Positions 19,814 to 28,823 of a stretch of 64,000 bases of DNA are shown here, piece by piece (positions within the stretch are counted from its first letter, which is position 1; every line of letters starts with the position of its first letter). Under the pieces are notes generated by a model. It saw only the letters and a program-made list of their open reading frames with translations. It had not been told where the DNA came from and ran no database searches. A program made the translations under genes and the position numbers. This DNA is from Nocardioides antri (GTDB lineage Bacteria > Actinomycetota > Actinomycetes > Propionibacteriales > Nocardioidaceae): NCBI RefSeq assembly GCF_008373765.1, contig NZ_VUJW01000003.1, forward strand, positions 248,001-312,000, written 5' to 3'.

Positions 19814-20706
19814 TGCCAGACCCGGACCCAGTCGATGGCCATCAGGTTCTGCTTGGGGGTGGCCTCGGTCGGCGCGTTCCACAGTCCGCCCCAGGCCTGG
19901 GTCATCACCAGGTTGAACGGCTGGTCGAACGGCTGCGACCCGAGGAGCGGCGCCAGGGGGTTCCAGGCGTGCTCGAAGGTCAGCTCGCCGTCGTAGTAGA
20001 ACCGCATCTCCGTCGGGGTCCACTCGAGCGCGTAGGTGTGGAACCTGCTCACGTCCTCGACGAAGCCGTCGTGACCGCTGTGGACGTCGTGCCGGCCGTC
20101 GACGTAGTGGAGGGAGGGGTAGACCTGGCCGGGCAGCGCGCTGAACCACTCCGCCACGTCGACCTCACCCGAGAGCGGCCACGCACCGTAGACGTGCTTC
20201 TTCGGGTAGAGCCACAGCGTGGAGTGAGATCCTCCGACGCGGGCGACGGGCATCCGCGCTCGGAACTCGAAGCGACCGTAGGCCTGCGAGAACCGTCCCC
20301 GGGTCGTCACGGACGCGGACGCCAGGTCGCTGCGGAAGTCGCCCAGCGGGCTCTCGCAGAGGACCGGCTTCCTGAGCCGCCGAGCGGTCAGCCGCAGCCG
20401 GCCGGTCACCAGCCTGACGGTGTACGGCTTGTTGACGAAGCAGCCCGTGCTGCCGTTGGTGATGCCGCTGAACGCGGTCTCGGCGACCATCCACTTCGTG
20501 GTGTCGAGCTCGGTGCCGTCGAAGTTGTCGACGAAGGTGCACTCCCACGCGGTTCCGTCCTCCTTGACGAGCCGGGGACCGCACGCATCCGGCTCCGTCG
20601 AGACGGAGGAGGCGACCGGAGCCGCCTCCGCGGCGGGGCCGAGGACCGAGATCGCACCGCCGGCGACGGCGCAGGCGAACAGGACGACAAGACGAATGAA
20701 CCGCAT
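19810..20706 (-). CDS. Secreted GH16 glycoside hydrolase
   Basis: This 298-residue enzyme has a signal peptide (MRFIRLVVLFACAVAGGA, cleavage near the AEA at 26-28) and then a single GH16 domain. The catalytic motif GEVDVAEW puts the two glutamates at about E181 and E186. Several cysteines (C42, C56, C89, C118) match those of the downstream paralogue, suggesting shared disulphides. The ATG at 20706 has AGGAGA about 9 nt upstream. The 160-bp gap after tsaE probably holds its promoter. Together with its neighbour it separates tsaE from tsaB. Confidence 0.9.
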   Translation of the reverse strand: MRFIRLVVLFACAVAGGAISVLGPAAEAAPVASSVSTEPDACGPRLVKEDGTAWECTFVDNFDGTELDTTKWMVAETAFSGITNGSTGCFVNKPYTVRLVTGRLRLTARRLRKPVLCESPLGDFRSDLASASVTTRGRFSQAYGRFEFRARMPVARVGGSHSTLWLYPKKHVYGAWPLSGEVDVAEWFSALPGQVYPSLHYVDGRHDVHSGHDGFVEDVSRFHTYALEWTPTEMRFYYDGELTFEHAWNPLAPLLGSQPFDQPFNLVMTQAWGGLWNAPTEATPKQNLMAIDWVRVWQ

Positions 20707-20866
20707 GGCGCGGACTCTCCTGGGGAAGTTGAAAAACGAACCAACCGACACCTCAAAGGTAAAGGAACGGCAGGGTCGATCCATCGGCACAACGGCCGCG
20801 CTTAGGTGGTCTAAACGGACTACACAGGAAAGCGAACGGCGGCCGCGCGGCTAGGTGTGATCTCAG

Positions 20867-21820
20867 CTAGGCGATGGAGAGGTCCACGCCGAGCCAGCGG
20901 TGGCCCAGCGGGTCGAGCTCGACCGTCCTCGGGTCGACGTCGTCGTCCGCGACCTCACCACCGCCGGCCCGGGTGATCCGGACCTCCAGCGGCGAGTCGG
21001 CGAGGTCCTCCGCGAGGCCCTCGCCCCACTCGACGACGGTCACGGCGCGGTCGAGGTCGGCGTCCAGATCGAGGTCGTCGAGCTCGGCGGCGCCGCCCAG
21101 CCGGTAGGCGTCGACGTGCACGAGGTCCGGACCGCCGGCCAGGGACGGATGCACCCGCGCGATGACGAACGTCGGCGACGTGACGTCGCCCCGCACGTTC
21201 ATGGCCGCACCGAGACCCTGGGTGAAGGTCGTCTTCCCCGCGCCGAGGTCGCCGCTGAGCACGAGCACGTCGCCGGCCACGAGCAGTGGGGCGAGGCGGG
21301 CGGCGATGGCGCGCATGTCCTCGGCCGTCGGCACGGTGAACCGGCGCGGCAGGGCGCGGGACATCTCGACGTACGGCGTCGTGCGGCCGGTCTCGGCGAA
21401 GCCCTGCTGGCGCCAGAACCGGGCGGTGTGCGGCAGCTCCTCCCGGGCGAGCACGACCGCGCGCTCGGCCCGGCCGTCGCCGAGCTCGGTCGCGGCGTGC
21501 AGCCCGGCCCGGACCAGGGCGACGGCGACGCCGCGGCCCCGCGCCGCCGGCGTCAGCCCGAACCGGCGCAGGTGCACGGTCCGCCCGTCCGGCTCCGCGT
21601 CGAGCAGCACCGCCCCGGCCGGATGGCCGTCGACCCGGGCCACGAGGCCGGCTCCCGCGGCCAGCCGGGCGGCGATGCTCTCCTCGGTCTCCGACAGCGC
21701 GTCGGTCGGCGGGTCCAGCGGCTCGCGGTCGGCGAACGCCTCCTGCACGACCTGGCGTACGACGCCCGCGGCTTCCGGCCCGACGACCTCGATCGTCGGC
21801 GCGCTCATCTGGTCGGTCAC
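20867..21820 (-). CDS. tsaE: GNAT acetyltransferase-TsaE fusion (t6A ATPase)
   Basis: This 317-residue protein joins a GNAT domain (about 1-155, acetyl-CoA loop AARGRGVAVALV near 92-103) to a TsaE P-loop ATPase (about 160-317). TsaE shows Walker A GDLGAGKTTF at 190-199, TSPTFVI at 214-220 and the HVDAYRL motif at 235-241. TsaE energises the TsaBD complex in t6A synthesis. The GNAT part may be a second N-acetyltransferase of the same pathway group (rimI is nearby). The GTG at 21820 overlaps the preceding hydrolase stop in GTGA, and an internal start giving TsaE alone cannot be excluded. Confidence 0.93.
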   Translation of the reverse strand: MTDQMSAPTIEVVGPEAAGVVRQVVQEAFADREPLDPPTDALSETEESIAARLAAGAGLVARVDGHPAGAVLLDAEPDGRTVHLRRFGLTPAARGRGVAVALVRAGLHAATELGDGRAERAVVLAREELPHTARFWRQQGFAETGRTTPYVEMSRALPRRFTVPTAEDMRAIAARLAPLLVAGDVLVLSGDLGAGKTTFTQGLGAAMNVRGDVTSPTFVIARVHPSLAGGPDLVHVDAYRLGGAAELDDLDLDADLDRAVTVVEWGEGLAEDLADSPLEVRITRAGGGEVADDDVDPRTVELDPLGHRWLGVDLSIA

Positions 21821-22914
21821 CGGCTGCGAGCCCCGCTGACGGACGCCGTGATGAGCTGGTCCAGCTCGGAGTTGACGAGGTCGTGACGCTCGAAGAGCAC
21901 CATGTGGCCGGCGCCCTCGCACTCCAGCAGCCGCGATCCGGGGATCCGGGAGTGGAGCTTGCGCGAGTGCCCGATCGACGTGAGCTTGTCGTTGGTGCCG
22001 CAGATGACCGAGGTCGGCACCCGGCCGAGAGCCTCGACCGTGTGGAACTTGTCGAGGCTCGAGAAGCCCGGGAAGAAGTCGGCGACGACCTCGAACGGGG
22101 TCGCCGACAGCATCTCGTCGACGAACTCCACGTAGCCCTGCGGCACCTCGCCACCGAACGCGAACTGGTCGGTCGCGACCGTCGCGACGCTCCGCCCCAA
22201 CCGCCGGAAGCCGTCGACCACCCGGTGGCCGCGGTGGAGCGTGCGGACTGCGCGGCCGGCGATCGCGCCGCTGAGCCGCGCGGGCAGCATCGGCAGCAGC
22301 ATCCGGCTCGGGTCCAGCCCCCCGGCGGTGGTGGAGATAAGCCCGACGCCGATCACCCGGTCGCCGACGACCTCGGGGAACTGCTCGACCAGCGCGACGA
22401 TCGACATGCCGCCCATCGAGTGGCCGACGAGCACAACGGGGCCGTCCGGCACGGTGGCGTCGAGCACCGCCTTGAGGTCGCGGCCGAGCTGGTCGATCGT
22501 CGAGTGCTCCCGGTCGGAGCGGCCGGACCGGCCGTGCGAGCGCTGGTCGTAGAACACCGTCCGCACCAGGTTGCGGTAGGCCGCGCGCTGGAAGTGCCAG
22601 CAGTCGAGGTTGAGGCAGAACCCGTGGACGAAGACGACGGTGGCGTCGGGCGTGGTGGACCGGCGGAACAGCCGGCTGTGGGCGAGGTTCAGGACCGTGG
22701 CGGCGTCGACCTCGTCGACCTCGACGTGCAACGGGACGCCGTCGTCCGCGACGACCGTGATCGGCGTCGACCGGAGCGAGCCGAACGCGATGTCCTCGCC
22801 CGCGCGCCGGCTGATCGACCGCTGCTGGCGCAGCATGCTGATCGCGCCGCCGGCGGCGGCGAGACCGAGCGCGCCGGCGACGGAGCCGACGACGCGGCGA
22901 CGGGTGGGGCTCAC
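21817..22914 (-). CDS. Alpha/beta hydrolase with N-terminal membrane/signal segment
   Basis: The 365-residue protein starts with a basic stretch and a hydrophobic segment (VVGSVAGALGLAAAGGAIS, about 8-26), a probable signal or anchor. The hydrolase fold follows with the oxyanion region VFVHGFCLN, the nucleophile elbow GHSMGGMS and a C-terminal GAGHMVLFE His motif. This arrangement is common between alr and tsaE in actinobacteria. The substrate is unknown. The GTG start overlaps the alr stop (22911-22914). Confidence 0.88.
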   Translation of the reverse strand: MSPTRRRVVGSVAGALGLAAAGGAISMLRQQRSISRRAGEDIAFGSLRSTPITVVADDGVPLHVEVDEVDAATVLNLAHSRLFRRSTTPDATVVFVHGFCLNLDCWHFQRAAYRNLVRTVFYDQRSHGRSGRSDREHSTIDQLGRDLKAVLDATVPDGPVVLVGHSMGGMSIVALVEQFPEVVGDRVIGVGLISTTAGGLDPSRMLLPMLPARLSGAIAGRAVRTLHRGHRVVDGFRRLGRSVATVATDQFAFGGEVPQGYVEFVDEMLSATPFEVVADFFPGFSSLDKFHTVEALGRVPTSVICGTNDKLTSIGHSRKLHSRIPGSRLLECEGAGHMVLFERHDLVNSELDQLITASVSGARSR

Positions 22915-24089
22915 GGGCCCGCCTCCGGCGCCGGGCCGGCGCTGTCGACGTACGTCCGGGTCATCCGGCCTCCGATCCTGGTCACGATCTCGTAGTTGAT
23001 GGTGCCGCACGCCTCCGCCCAGTCCTGCGCGGTCGGCACGTCGCCACCGGCGCCGAACAGCACCACCTCGTCGCCGGCCTCCGCCACGTCACCGCCGAGG
23101 TCGACCATGAACTGGTCCATGCAGACGCTGCCGCGGATCGGCCGGCGCTTCCCCCGCACCGCCACCTCGGCGCCGCCGCCCGGGTGGAACGCGTGACGGG
23201 GCACGCCGTCGCCGTACCCCACCGGGACCAGGCCGACCGTCGTCGGCCGGTCGGCGACCCAGCGCTGGCCGTAGGAGACCGCGTCGCCGGGGACGAGGTC
23301 CTTCACCAGGGCCAGCCGCGTGCGCACGGTCATCGCCGGCACCAGACCGAGGTCGGGAGTCCGGCCGGGCGCGGGGTCGAGCCCGTAGACCGCGATCCCG
23401 CAGCGGACGGCCCCGAACCGGGCCGACGGGCGCAGCACGGCGGCCGCGGAGTTGGAGAGGTGGAGGAGCTCCGGATGGAGGCCGCAGTCCCCGGCCAGCG
23501 CCACTGCGGCGCGGAAGGCCTGCTCCTGCCGGTCGTTGGCGGGATGGTCGGGCTCGTCGCTGCACGCGAAGTGCGACCAGAGCCCGGTCACCTTCCAGCT
23601 GCCGACCCGCTCCCCCTCGCGGGCGCGGGCGAAGAGCTCCGCCCACGTCGACCGCGACGCGCCGCCGCGGTTGAGGCCGGTGTCGACCTTGATCTGGACG
23701 CGGGCCCGCCGGCCGGCTGCCTCCGCGGCTGCGGCGATTGCGTCGAGCTCGGAGACCGAGTACGGCGACAGGTCCACCCCCTCCGCCACGGGACGCTCGT
23801 AGTCCGTGCCGGGCAGCGTGAGCCAGCACAGCAACGGCCCGGAGTAGCCGGCGTCGCGGAGCTGCAGCGCCTCGTCGACGGTCGCCACCCCGATCCACTC
23901 GGCGCCGGCCTCGCGGACGGCACGCGCCGCCGCCAGCATGCCGTGGCCGTAGCCGTCGGCCTTCACCACCGCGATGATCGGCACGCCGGTCAGCTCCCGG
24001 AGCACGCGCACGTTGTGCCGGATCGCCGCGACGTCGACGACGATCTCCGCGTTCGGGCCCACCCGAGGGCCGGCCGGCTGGTCGGACAT
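22911..24089 (-). CDS. alr: Alanine racemase
   Basis: This PLP enzyme interconverts L- and D-alanine for peptidoglycan. It has 392 residues. The PLP-binding lysine is K43 in VVKADGYGHG, the catalytic tyrosine lies in VSYGQRW, and RGSVCMDQFMVDL is the conserved C-terminal domain motif. The ATG at 24089 follows the nnr stop by 16 bp, in an operon with glmS-acpS-nnr upstream and the hydrolase-tsaE downstream. Most of these products supply cell-wall or translation functions. Confidence 0.97.
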   Translation of the reverse strand: MSDQPAGPRVGPNAEIVVDVAAIRHNVRVLRELTGVPIIAVVKADGYGHGMLAAARAVREAGAEWIGVATVDEALQLRDAGYSGPLLCWLTLPGTDYERPVAEGVDLSPYSVSELDAIAAAAEAAGRRARVQIKVDTGLNRGGASRSTWAELFARAREGERVGSWKVTGLWSHFACSDEPDHPANDRQEQAFRAAVALAGDCGLHPELLHLSNSAAAVLRPSARFGAVRCGIAVYGLDPAPGRTPDLGLVPAMTVRTRLALVKDLVPGDAVSYGQRWVADRPTTVGLVPVGYGDGVPRHAFHPGGGAEVAVRGKRRPIRGSVCMDQFMVDLGGDVAEAGDEVVLFGAGGDVPTAQDWAEACGTINYEIVTRIGGRMTRTYVDSAGPAPEAGP

Positions 24090-24105
24090 GGATCCGATCC
24101 TCCCA

Positions 24106-25485
24106 TCACGGGTGCAGGGCCGCAGTCACCACCGGCAGTGCGCGCGCCACGTCCCCGGCGACGATCGGCCCGCCCCGGGAGGCGAAGGTGGCGGCCGCGC
24201 CGTGCAGCCACGAGCCCACCGAGGCGGCGTCGTACGGCGCCAGGCCGGCCGCCAGCAGCGCCCCGACCAGGCCCCCGAGGACGTCGCCGGCGCCGGCCGT
24301 CGCGAGCCAGGGCGTGCCGGACGTGGTGGCACGCACGGGCCGGTCGCGCTCGGCGACGAGGGTGTGCCGGCCCTTGAGCAGGACCGTGGCGGCGTAGCGG
24401 TCGGCCGCCTCGCGGACGTGGTGGAGGGGCCGGGCCTCGACGGCGGCGCGGTCGGCACCGAGCATGGCGGCGAGCTCGCCGGCGTGGGGCGTGAGCACCG
24501 CGGGTCGCCCGGAGGCGAGGTCGGCGAAGGCGAGGGCGTCGGCGTCGACGACGAGCGGCACGTCGTCGTCGACCGCCGCCCGGAGCGCGTCCTCGGCCGA
24601 GTCGTCGCTGCCCGAGCCGACCACCCACGCCTGGACGCGGCCGTCACCGACGACCTCCGGGAAGGCGGCGCGGACGCGGTCCTGCACCGTGGGGTCGCCG
24701 ACGAAGCGGACCATGCCGGCGAGCCCGCTCGCCGCACCGGCCACGCTCAGCAGCGCGGCCCCGGGATAGGCGGCCGAGCCTGCGCGGACGCCGACGACCC
24801 CGCGGGCGTACTTCTGCGCCTGCCCGCCGGGCACCGGCAACAGCGCCGCGACGTCCGCCGGCTGGAGCGCCTCCAGGGCCGGCTCCGGCAGGTCCAGGCC
24901 GATGTCGACGAGGTGGACGACCCCGCACTCCGCCGCCGCCGGGTCGACCAGGTGCGCGATCTTGTGGGTGCCGAAGGTGACCGTGACGGCCGCGCTGACG
25001 TGCGGCCCGGCGAGCTCACCGGTGTCGACGTCCACTCCCGACGGGATGTCGACCGCCACGACCGGCACTCCCGCCACCGCCTCGAGCGCCGCGGCCGCGT
25101 CGTCGCGGAGCGGCGGACGACCGCCGATGCCGACGATGCCGTCGAGGACCACGTCCCAGGAGCGGCTAGGTTGCGGCGGTCCCACCCGGCCGCCGGCCCG
25201 CCGCAGCGCGGCGACGCCTGCGGCGTGCGCCCGGTCGGACAGCAGCCACGCCTCGACGTACGCCCCCCGCCGCGCGAGCACGGCACCGGCGTAGAGCGCG
25301 TCGCCACCGTTGTCGCCGGACCCGACCAGCAGCAGGACCCGCCGGCCGTAGCCACCCCCGAGCAGGTCGAGCACGGCGTGGGCGAGGCCGTACGCCGCGC
25401 GCTGCATCAGCGCGCCCTCCGGCAGCTGCGCGAGCAGCGTCGCCTCCGCCTCGCGGACCTGCTCGACCGTGTGCGCTCGGATCAT
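24106..25485 (-). CDS. nnr: Bifunctional NAD(P)H-hydrate epimerase / ADP-dependent dehydratase
   Basis: This repair enzyme reverses damage hydration of NADH and NADPH. It has 459 residues in two domains. The N-terminal epimerase (about 1-210) shows GSGDNGGDALYAG and DIPSGVDVDTG. The C-terminal dehydratase (about 220-459) shows TPHAGELA, LLKGRHTLVA and the ATP/ADP-site motif TAGAGDVLGGLVGALL. The ATG shares one base with the acpS stop (25485). Confidence 0.94.
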   Translation of the reverse strand: MIRAHTVEQVREAEATLLAQLPEGALMQRAAYGLAHAVLDLLGGGYGRRVLLLVGSGDNGGDALYAGAVLARRGAYVEAWLLSDRAHAAGVAALRRAGGRVGPPQPSRSWDVVLDGIVGIGGRPPLRDDAAAALEAVAGVPVVAVDIPSGVDVDTGELAGPHVSAAVTVTFGTHKIAHLVDPAAAECGVVHLVDIGLDLPEPALEALQPADVAALLPVPGGQAQKYARGVVGVRAGSAAYPGAALLSVAGAASGLAGMVRFVGDPTVQDRVRAAFPEVVGDGRVQAWVVGSGSDDSAEDALRAAVDDDVPLVVDADALAFADLASGRPAVLTPHAGELAAMLGADRAAVEARPLHHVREAADRYAATVLLKGRHTLVAERDRPVRATTSGTPWLATAGAGDVLGGLVGALLAAGLAPYDAASVGSWLHGAAATFASRGGPIVAGDVARALPVVTAALHP

Positions 25486-25838
25486 CAGCTCTCCAGGACG
25501 ACCATCGCAGACGCGATCCCCGCGTCGTGCGAGAGCGAGAGGTGGACGTGGTTGACCCCGAGTGCCTCCGCCCGCGCCAGGACGGTGCCGCGGATCTCGA
25601 AGACCGGGCGGCCGGACTCCTCGCGGACCACCTCGGCGTCGTGCCACTCCATGCCCCGGGGCGCGCCGAGCGCCTTCGCGAGCGCCTCCTTGGCCGCGAA
25701 CCGGGCGGCCAGCGAGGCGACGGGCAGGGTGCGCTCCGCCTCGGTGAAGAGGCGTACGGCGAGCGCAGGCGTGCGCTCCAGCGACGCGGCGAAGCGGTCC
25801 AGCTCGCACACGTCGATGCCGACTCCGATCACGGGCAT
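25485..25838 (-). CDS. acpS: Holo-[acyl-carrier-protein] synthase
   Basis: AcpS transfers phosphopantetheine from CoA to the ACP serine and so activates fatty-acid synthesis. It has 117 residues, typical length. The two family motifs are [13 protein letters not shown] (with the Mg-binding Asp near residue 9) and [16 protein letters not shown] near 42-57. It follows glmS by 13 bp in the same operon. The ATG at 25838 is chosen; a GTG two codons on is possible. Confidence 0.94.
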   Translation of the reverse strand: MPVIGVGIDVCELDRFAASLERTPALAVRLFTEAERTLPVASLAARFAAKEALAKALGAPRGMEWHDAEVVREESGRPVFEIRGTVLARAEALGVNHVHLSLSHDAGIASAMVVLES

Positions 25839-25851
25839 CCGGGCGTGCCCC

Positions 25852-27696
25852 TCATTCCACCGTGACGGACTTGGCCAGGTTGCGGGGCTGGTCGACGTCG
25901 TGCCCGAGCGCGGTGGCGAGCTCGCACGCGAAGAGCTGGAGCGGGACGATCGCGACGAGCGGCTGGAGGAGCACAGGCACCCGCGGGAGCCGGACCAGGT
26001 GGTCGGCGTACGGCTCGATGGTGCTGTCGCCCTCCTCGGCCAGGCAGATCGTCCGGGCGCCGCGGGCGCGCACCTCCTGGATGCCGCTGAGCATCTTCCC
26101 GTGGAGCTGGTCGCGGCCCCGGGGCGGCACGACGCACAGCACCGGCAGACCGTCCTCGATCAGCGCGATCGGGCCGTGCTTGAGCTCGCCGGCGGCGAAG
26201 CCCTCGGCGTGGAGGTAGGCCAGCTCCTTGAGCTTGAGCGCACCCTCGAGGGCCACGGGGTAGCCGGCATGGCGGCCGAGGAACAGCACGGAGCGGGCGC
26301 CGACGTGCGCCCGGGCGAGCTCGTAGACGGACCCGGCCTGCTCGAGGACGGTCTCGATGTGGGCCGGCATCGCCTCCAGCTGGCCCATGATCTCGTCGAT
26401 CTCGTCGCCGTAGCGGGTGCCCTTGACCTGGGCGACGTAGAGCGCCAGCAGGTAGCAGGCGATGAGCTGGGTCAGGAAGCCCTTGGTGGAGGCGACGCCG
26501 ATCTCGGGGCCGGCGTGGGTGTAGATCACCGCATCGGACTCGCGCGGGATCGAGGAGCCGTTGGTGTTGCAGATCGCGAGCACCCTCGCCCGCTGGCTCT
26601 TCGCGTGCCGGATGGCCTGCAGGGTGTCCGCGGTCTCGCCCGACTGGCTGATGGCGACCACCAGGGTGGTGTGGTCGACGATCGGGTCGCGGTAGCGGAA
26701 CTCCGAGGCGAGCTCGACCTCGACCGGGGTGCGGGTCCAGTGCTCGATGGCGTACTTCGCGACCATGCCCGCGTAGAACGAGGTGCCGCACGCGATGATG
26801 ATGATCTTGTCGAGGTCGCGGATCTCCTCGTCAGCCAGCCGCATCTCGTCCAGCTGGAGCAGGCCGCCCACCCCGCGCCGGCCGATCAGCGAGTCCGCGA
26901 CGGCGCGCGGCTGCTCGAAGATCTCCTTGCGCATGAACCAGTCCTGGCCGTCCTTCTCGGCGGCCGACAGGTCCCAGTCGACGTGGAACGGGGTGGCCTC
27001 GACCGGGGTGCCCCAGAAGTCGGTGACCGTGACCTCGTCGCGGGTCAGGGTGACGATCTGGTCCTGCCCCAGCTCGAGCGCCTCGCGCGTGTGCTCGATG
27101 AACGCCGTCACGTCGGAGCCCACGAAGTTCTCGCCGTCGCCGAGCCCGACGACGAGCGGGCTGTTGCGGCGCGCTGCCACCACCCGCTCCGGGTCCTCGG
27201 CGTCGACCGCGACCAGGGTGAACGCGCCGTCGAGCTGCTGGCAGACCCGCTGCATCGCCGTGGGCAGGTCGACCCCGGACTGGACCTGCAGCTCGACCAG
27301 GTGGGCGGCGATCTCGGTGTCGGTCTCGGAGAGGAAGGCGTGGTCGTCGGCCTCGATCCGGGCACGCAGCTCGGCGAAGTTCTCGATGATCCCGTTGTGG
27401 ACCAGCGCGATCCGCCGGGCGCCGCCCGTGTGCGGGTGCGCGTTGGCGTCGTTGGGCGGCCCGTGGGTCGCCCACCGGGTGTGGCCGATGGCCGTGTGCG
27501 CCGCCGGGAGCGGGTGGTCGGCCAGCACCTTCTCGAGGTTGGCGAGCTTGCCGGAGCGCTTCGCGACCGCGAGCTCGCCGCCGTGGACGATCGCGACGCC
27601 TGCGGAGTCGTAACCGCGGTACTCCAGTCGCCGGAGGCCGTCGATCACGACGTCCTGCGCGCGCTGGGGTCCGACGTAGCCGACGATCCCGCACAT
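25852..27696 (-). CDS. glmS: Glutamine-fructose-6-phosphate aminotransferase (isomerising)
   Basis: GlmS makes glucosamine-6-phosphate from fructose-6-phosphate and glutamine, the first step of UDP-GlcNAc synthesis. It has 614 residues. Cys2 of MCGIVGYVG is the glutaminase nucleophile exposed after Met removal. Other motifs are [21 protein letters not shown], and two SIS domains with SQSGETADT and the CAST-like STKGFLTQ region. The C-terminus [13 protein letters not shown] is diagnostic. The ATG at 27696 is right for the Cys2 chemistry, and a TAGAGT box lies 8 nt upstream. No glmS ribozyme is seen. Confidence 0.97.
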   Translation of the reverse strand: MCGIVGYVGPQRAQDVVIDGLRRLEYRGYDSAGVAIVHGGELAVAKRSGKLANLEKVLADHPLPAAHTAIGHTRWATHGPPNDANAHPHTGGARRIALVHNGIIENFAELRARIEADDHAFLSETDTEIAAHLVELQVQSGVDLPTAMQRVCQQLDGAFTLVAVDAEDPERVVAARRNSPLVVGLGDGENFVGSDVTAFIEHTREALELGQDQIVTLTRDEVTVTDFWGTPVEATPFHVDWDLSAAEKDGQDWFMRKEIFEQPRAVADSLIGRRGVGGLLQLDEMRLADEEIRDLDKIIIIACGTSFYAGMVAKYAIEHWTRTPVEVELASEFRYRDPIVDHTTLVVAISQSGETADTLQAIRHAKSQRARVLAICNTNGSSIPRESDAVIYTHAGPEIGVASTKGFLTQLIACYLLALYVAQVKGTRYGDEIDEIMGQLEAMPAHIETVLEQAGSVYELARAHVGARSVLFLGRHAGYPVALEGALKLKELAYLHAEGFAAGELKHGPIALIEDGLPVLCVVPPRGRDQLHGKMLSGIQEVRARGARTICLAEEGDSTIEPYADHLVRLPRVPVLLQPLVAIVPLQLFACELATALGHDVDQPRNLAKSVTVE

Positions 27697-27704
27697 GGCG
27701 CACC

Positions 27705-27732
27705 ACTCTATCCGAGCGCCGGTGCCGTCCGA
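27705..27732 (-). promoter_or_regulatory. glmS promoter (near-leaderless)
   Basis: On the minus strand TCGGAC-N16-TAGAGT ends 8 nt before the glmS ATG. Spacing and hexamers fit a vegetative promoter with transcription starting at or just before the start codon. coaA diverges from the same 149-bp gap. Confidence 0.45.
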
Positions 27733-27845
27733 GGCACGAGGACGGGCCCGGAACAGCGAGGAGATTGAGGAGGCTCGGCGCACACCGGCGCGCAGCGACG
27801 GGGTGCGCGAGCCGTCTCGAAATCCGATCCTGGTTGAATCGCGAC

Positions 27846-28817
27846 ATGCAGGGACCAGGCGCGAGTGACGAACTCCAGCGGGAGACGTCGCCGTACCTCG
27901 AGCTCGACCGGGCGACCTGGGCCGCCCTGGCGTCGGAGACCGAGAGCCCGCTCACCGAGGACGAGATCATCGCGCTCCGGGGCCTCGGGGACGCGCTGGA
28001 CCTCGACGAGATCGTGCAGGTCTACCTCCCGCTGTCACGGCTCCTGAGCCTCCGGGTCGAGGCGGCCGGCGCGCTGCACCGGGCGCAGGAGGAGTTCCTC
28101 CACCTGACGACCCCGCCGCGCACGCCGTTCGTGATCGGCCTCGCCGGCTCCGTGGCGGCAGGGAAGTCGACGGCCGCCCGCGTGCTCCAGCAGATGCTCG
28201 CGCGCTGGCCGGCGCACCCCAACGTCGCGCTGGTGACGACCGACGGGTTCCTCTACCCCAACGCCGAGCTCGAGCGGCGCGGCCTCCTGGACCGCAAGGG
28301 CTTCCCCGAGTCCTACGACCGCCGCGCGCTCATGAGGTTCGTCGTCGACATCAAGTCCGGCAAGGACGAGGTGCTCGCCCCGAGGTACTCCCACCTGATC
28401 TACGACGTCGTGCCGGACGAGAAGCTCGTCATCAACCGGCCCGACATCCTGATCCTCGAGGGCCTCAACGTCCTCCAGCCTGCCCGGGTCCGCCCGGACG
28501 GCCGGACCAGCCTCGGCCTGTCCGACTTCTTCGACTTCTCGATCTTCGTCGACGCGGCGGTGGCCCACATCCGGGACTGGTACGTCGACCGCTTTCTCCG
28601 CCTGCGCGAGACGGCGTTCCGCGATCCCCACTCCTACTTCGCGAGGTACGCGCAGCTCACCCACGACGTCGCCGTCGACGAGGCCCGCCGGATCTGGGAC
28701 TCCATCAACGGCCCGAACCTCGAGCAGAACGTGCTGCCCACCCGCTCCCGCGCCACCCTCGTGCTCCGCAAGGACGCCGACCACTCGGTGCGGTACGTGC
28801 GGCTCCGCAAGATCTGA
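27846..28817 (+). CDS. coaA: Type I pantothenate kinase
   Basis: CoaA phosphorylates pantothenate with ATP, the first committed step to CoA. It has 323 residues, in the normal range. The P-loop [15 protein letters not shown] lies near residues 97-111, followed by [11 protein letters not shown] and the pantothenate-binding region ([22 protein letters not shown]). It is the only plus-strand gene inside the rplM-to-tsaD minus-strand block and converges with glmM (6-bp gap). The ATG at 27846 follows TTGAAT by 6 nt, a weak leaderless candidate. Confidence 0.96.
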   Translation: MQGPGASDELQRETSPYLELDRATWAALASETESPLTEDEIIALRGLGDALDLDEIVQVYLPLSRLLSLRVEAAGALHRAQEEFLHLTTPPRTPFVIGLAGSVAAGKSTAARVLQQMLARWPAHPNVALVTTDGFLYPNAELERRGLLDRKGFPESYDRRALMRFVVDIKSGKDEVLAPRYSHLIYDVVPDEKLVINRPDILILEGLNVLQPARVRPDGRTSLGLSDFFDFSIFVDAAVAHIRDWYVDRFLRLRETAFRDPHSYFARYAQLTHDVAVDEARRIWDSINGPNLEQNVLPTRSRATLVLRKDADHSVRYVRLRKI

Positions 28818-28823
28818 CGCAGG

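Noticed and set aside
18542-19996. Plus-strand frame rich in HRL repeats opposite the GH16 pair
   Set aside because: The repeats are only the reverse strand of the PVE linker of a real secreted enzyme.
23974-27768. Very long open frame (over 1200 codons) on the plus strand opposite alr, nnr, acpS and glmS
   Set aside because: It runs antisense across four well-supported genes, has Arg/Gly/His-rich low-complexity composition and no domain; high G+C makes such frames common.
27697-27845. glmS ribozyme in the glmS leader
   Set aside because: The promoter appears to sit directly before the ATG, so there is no leader to hold it, and no ribozyme core is seen.
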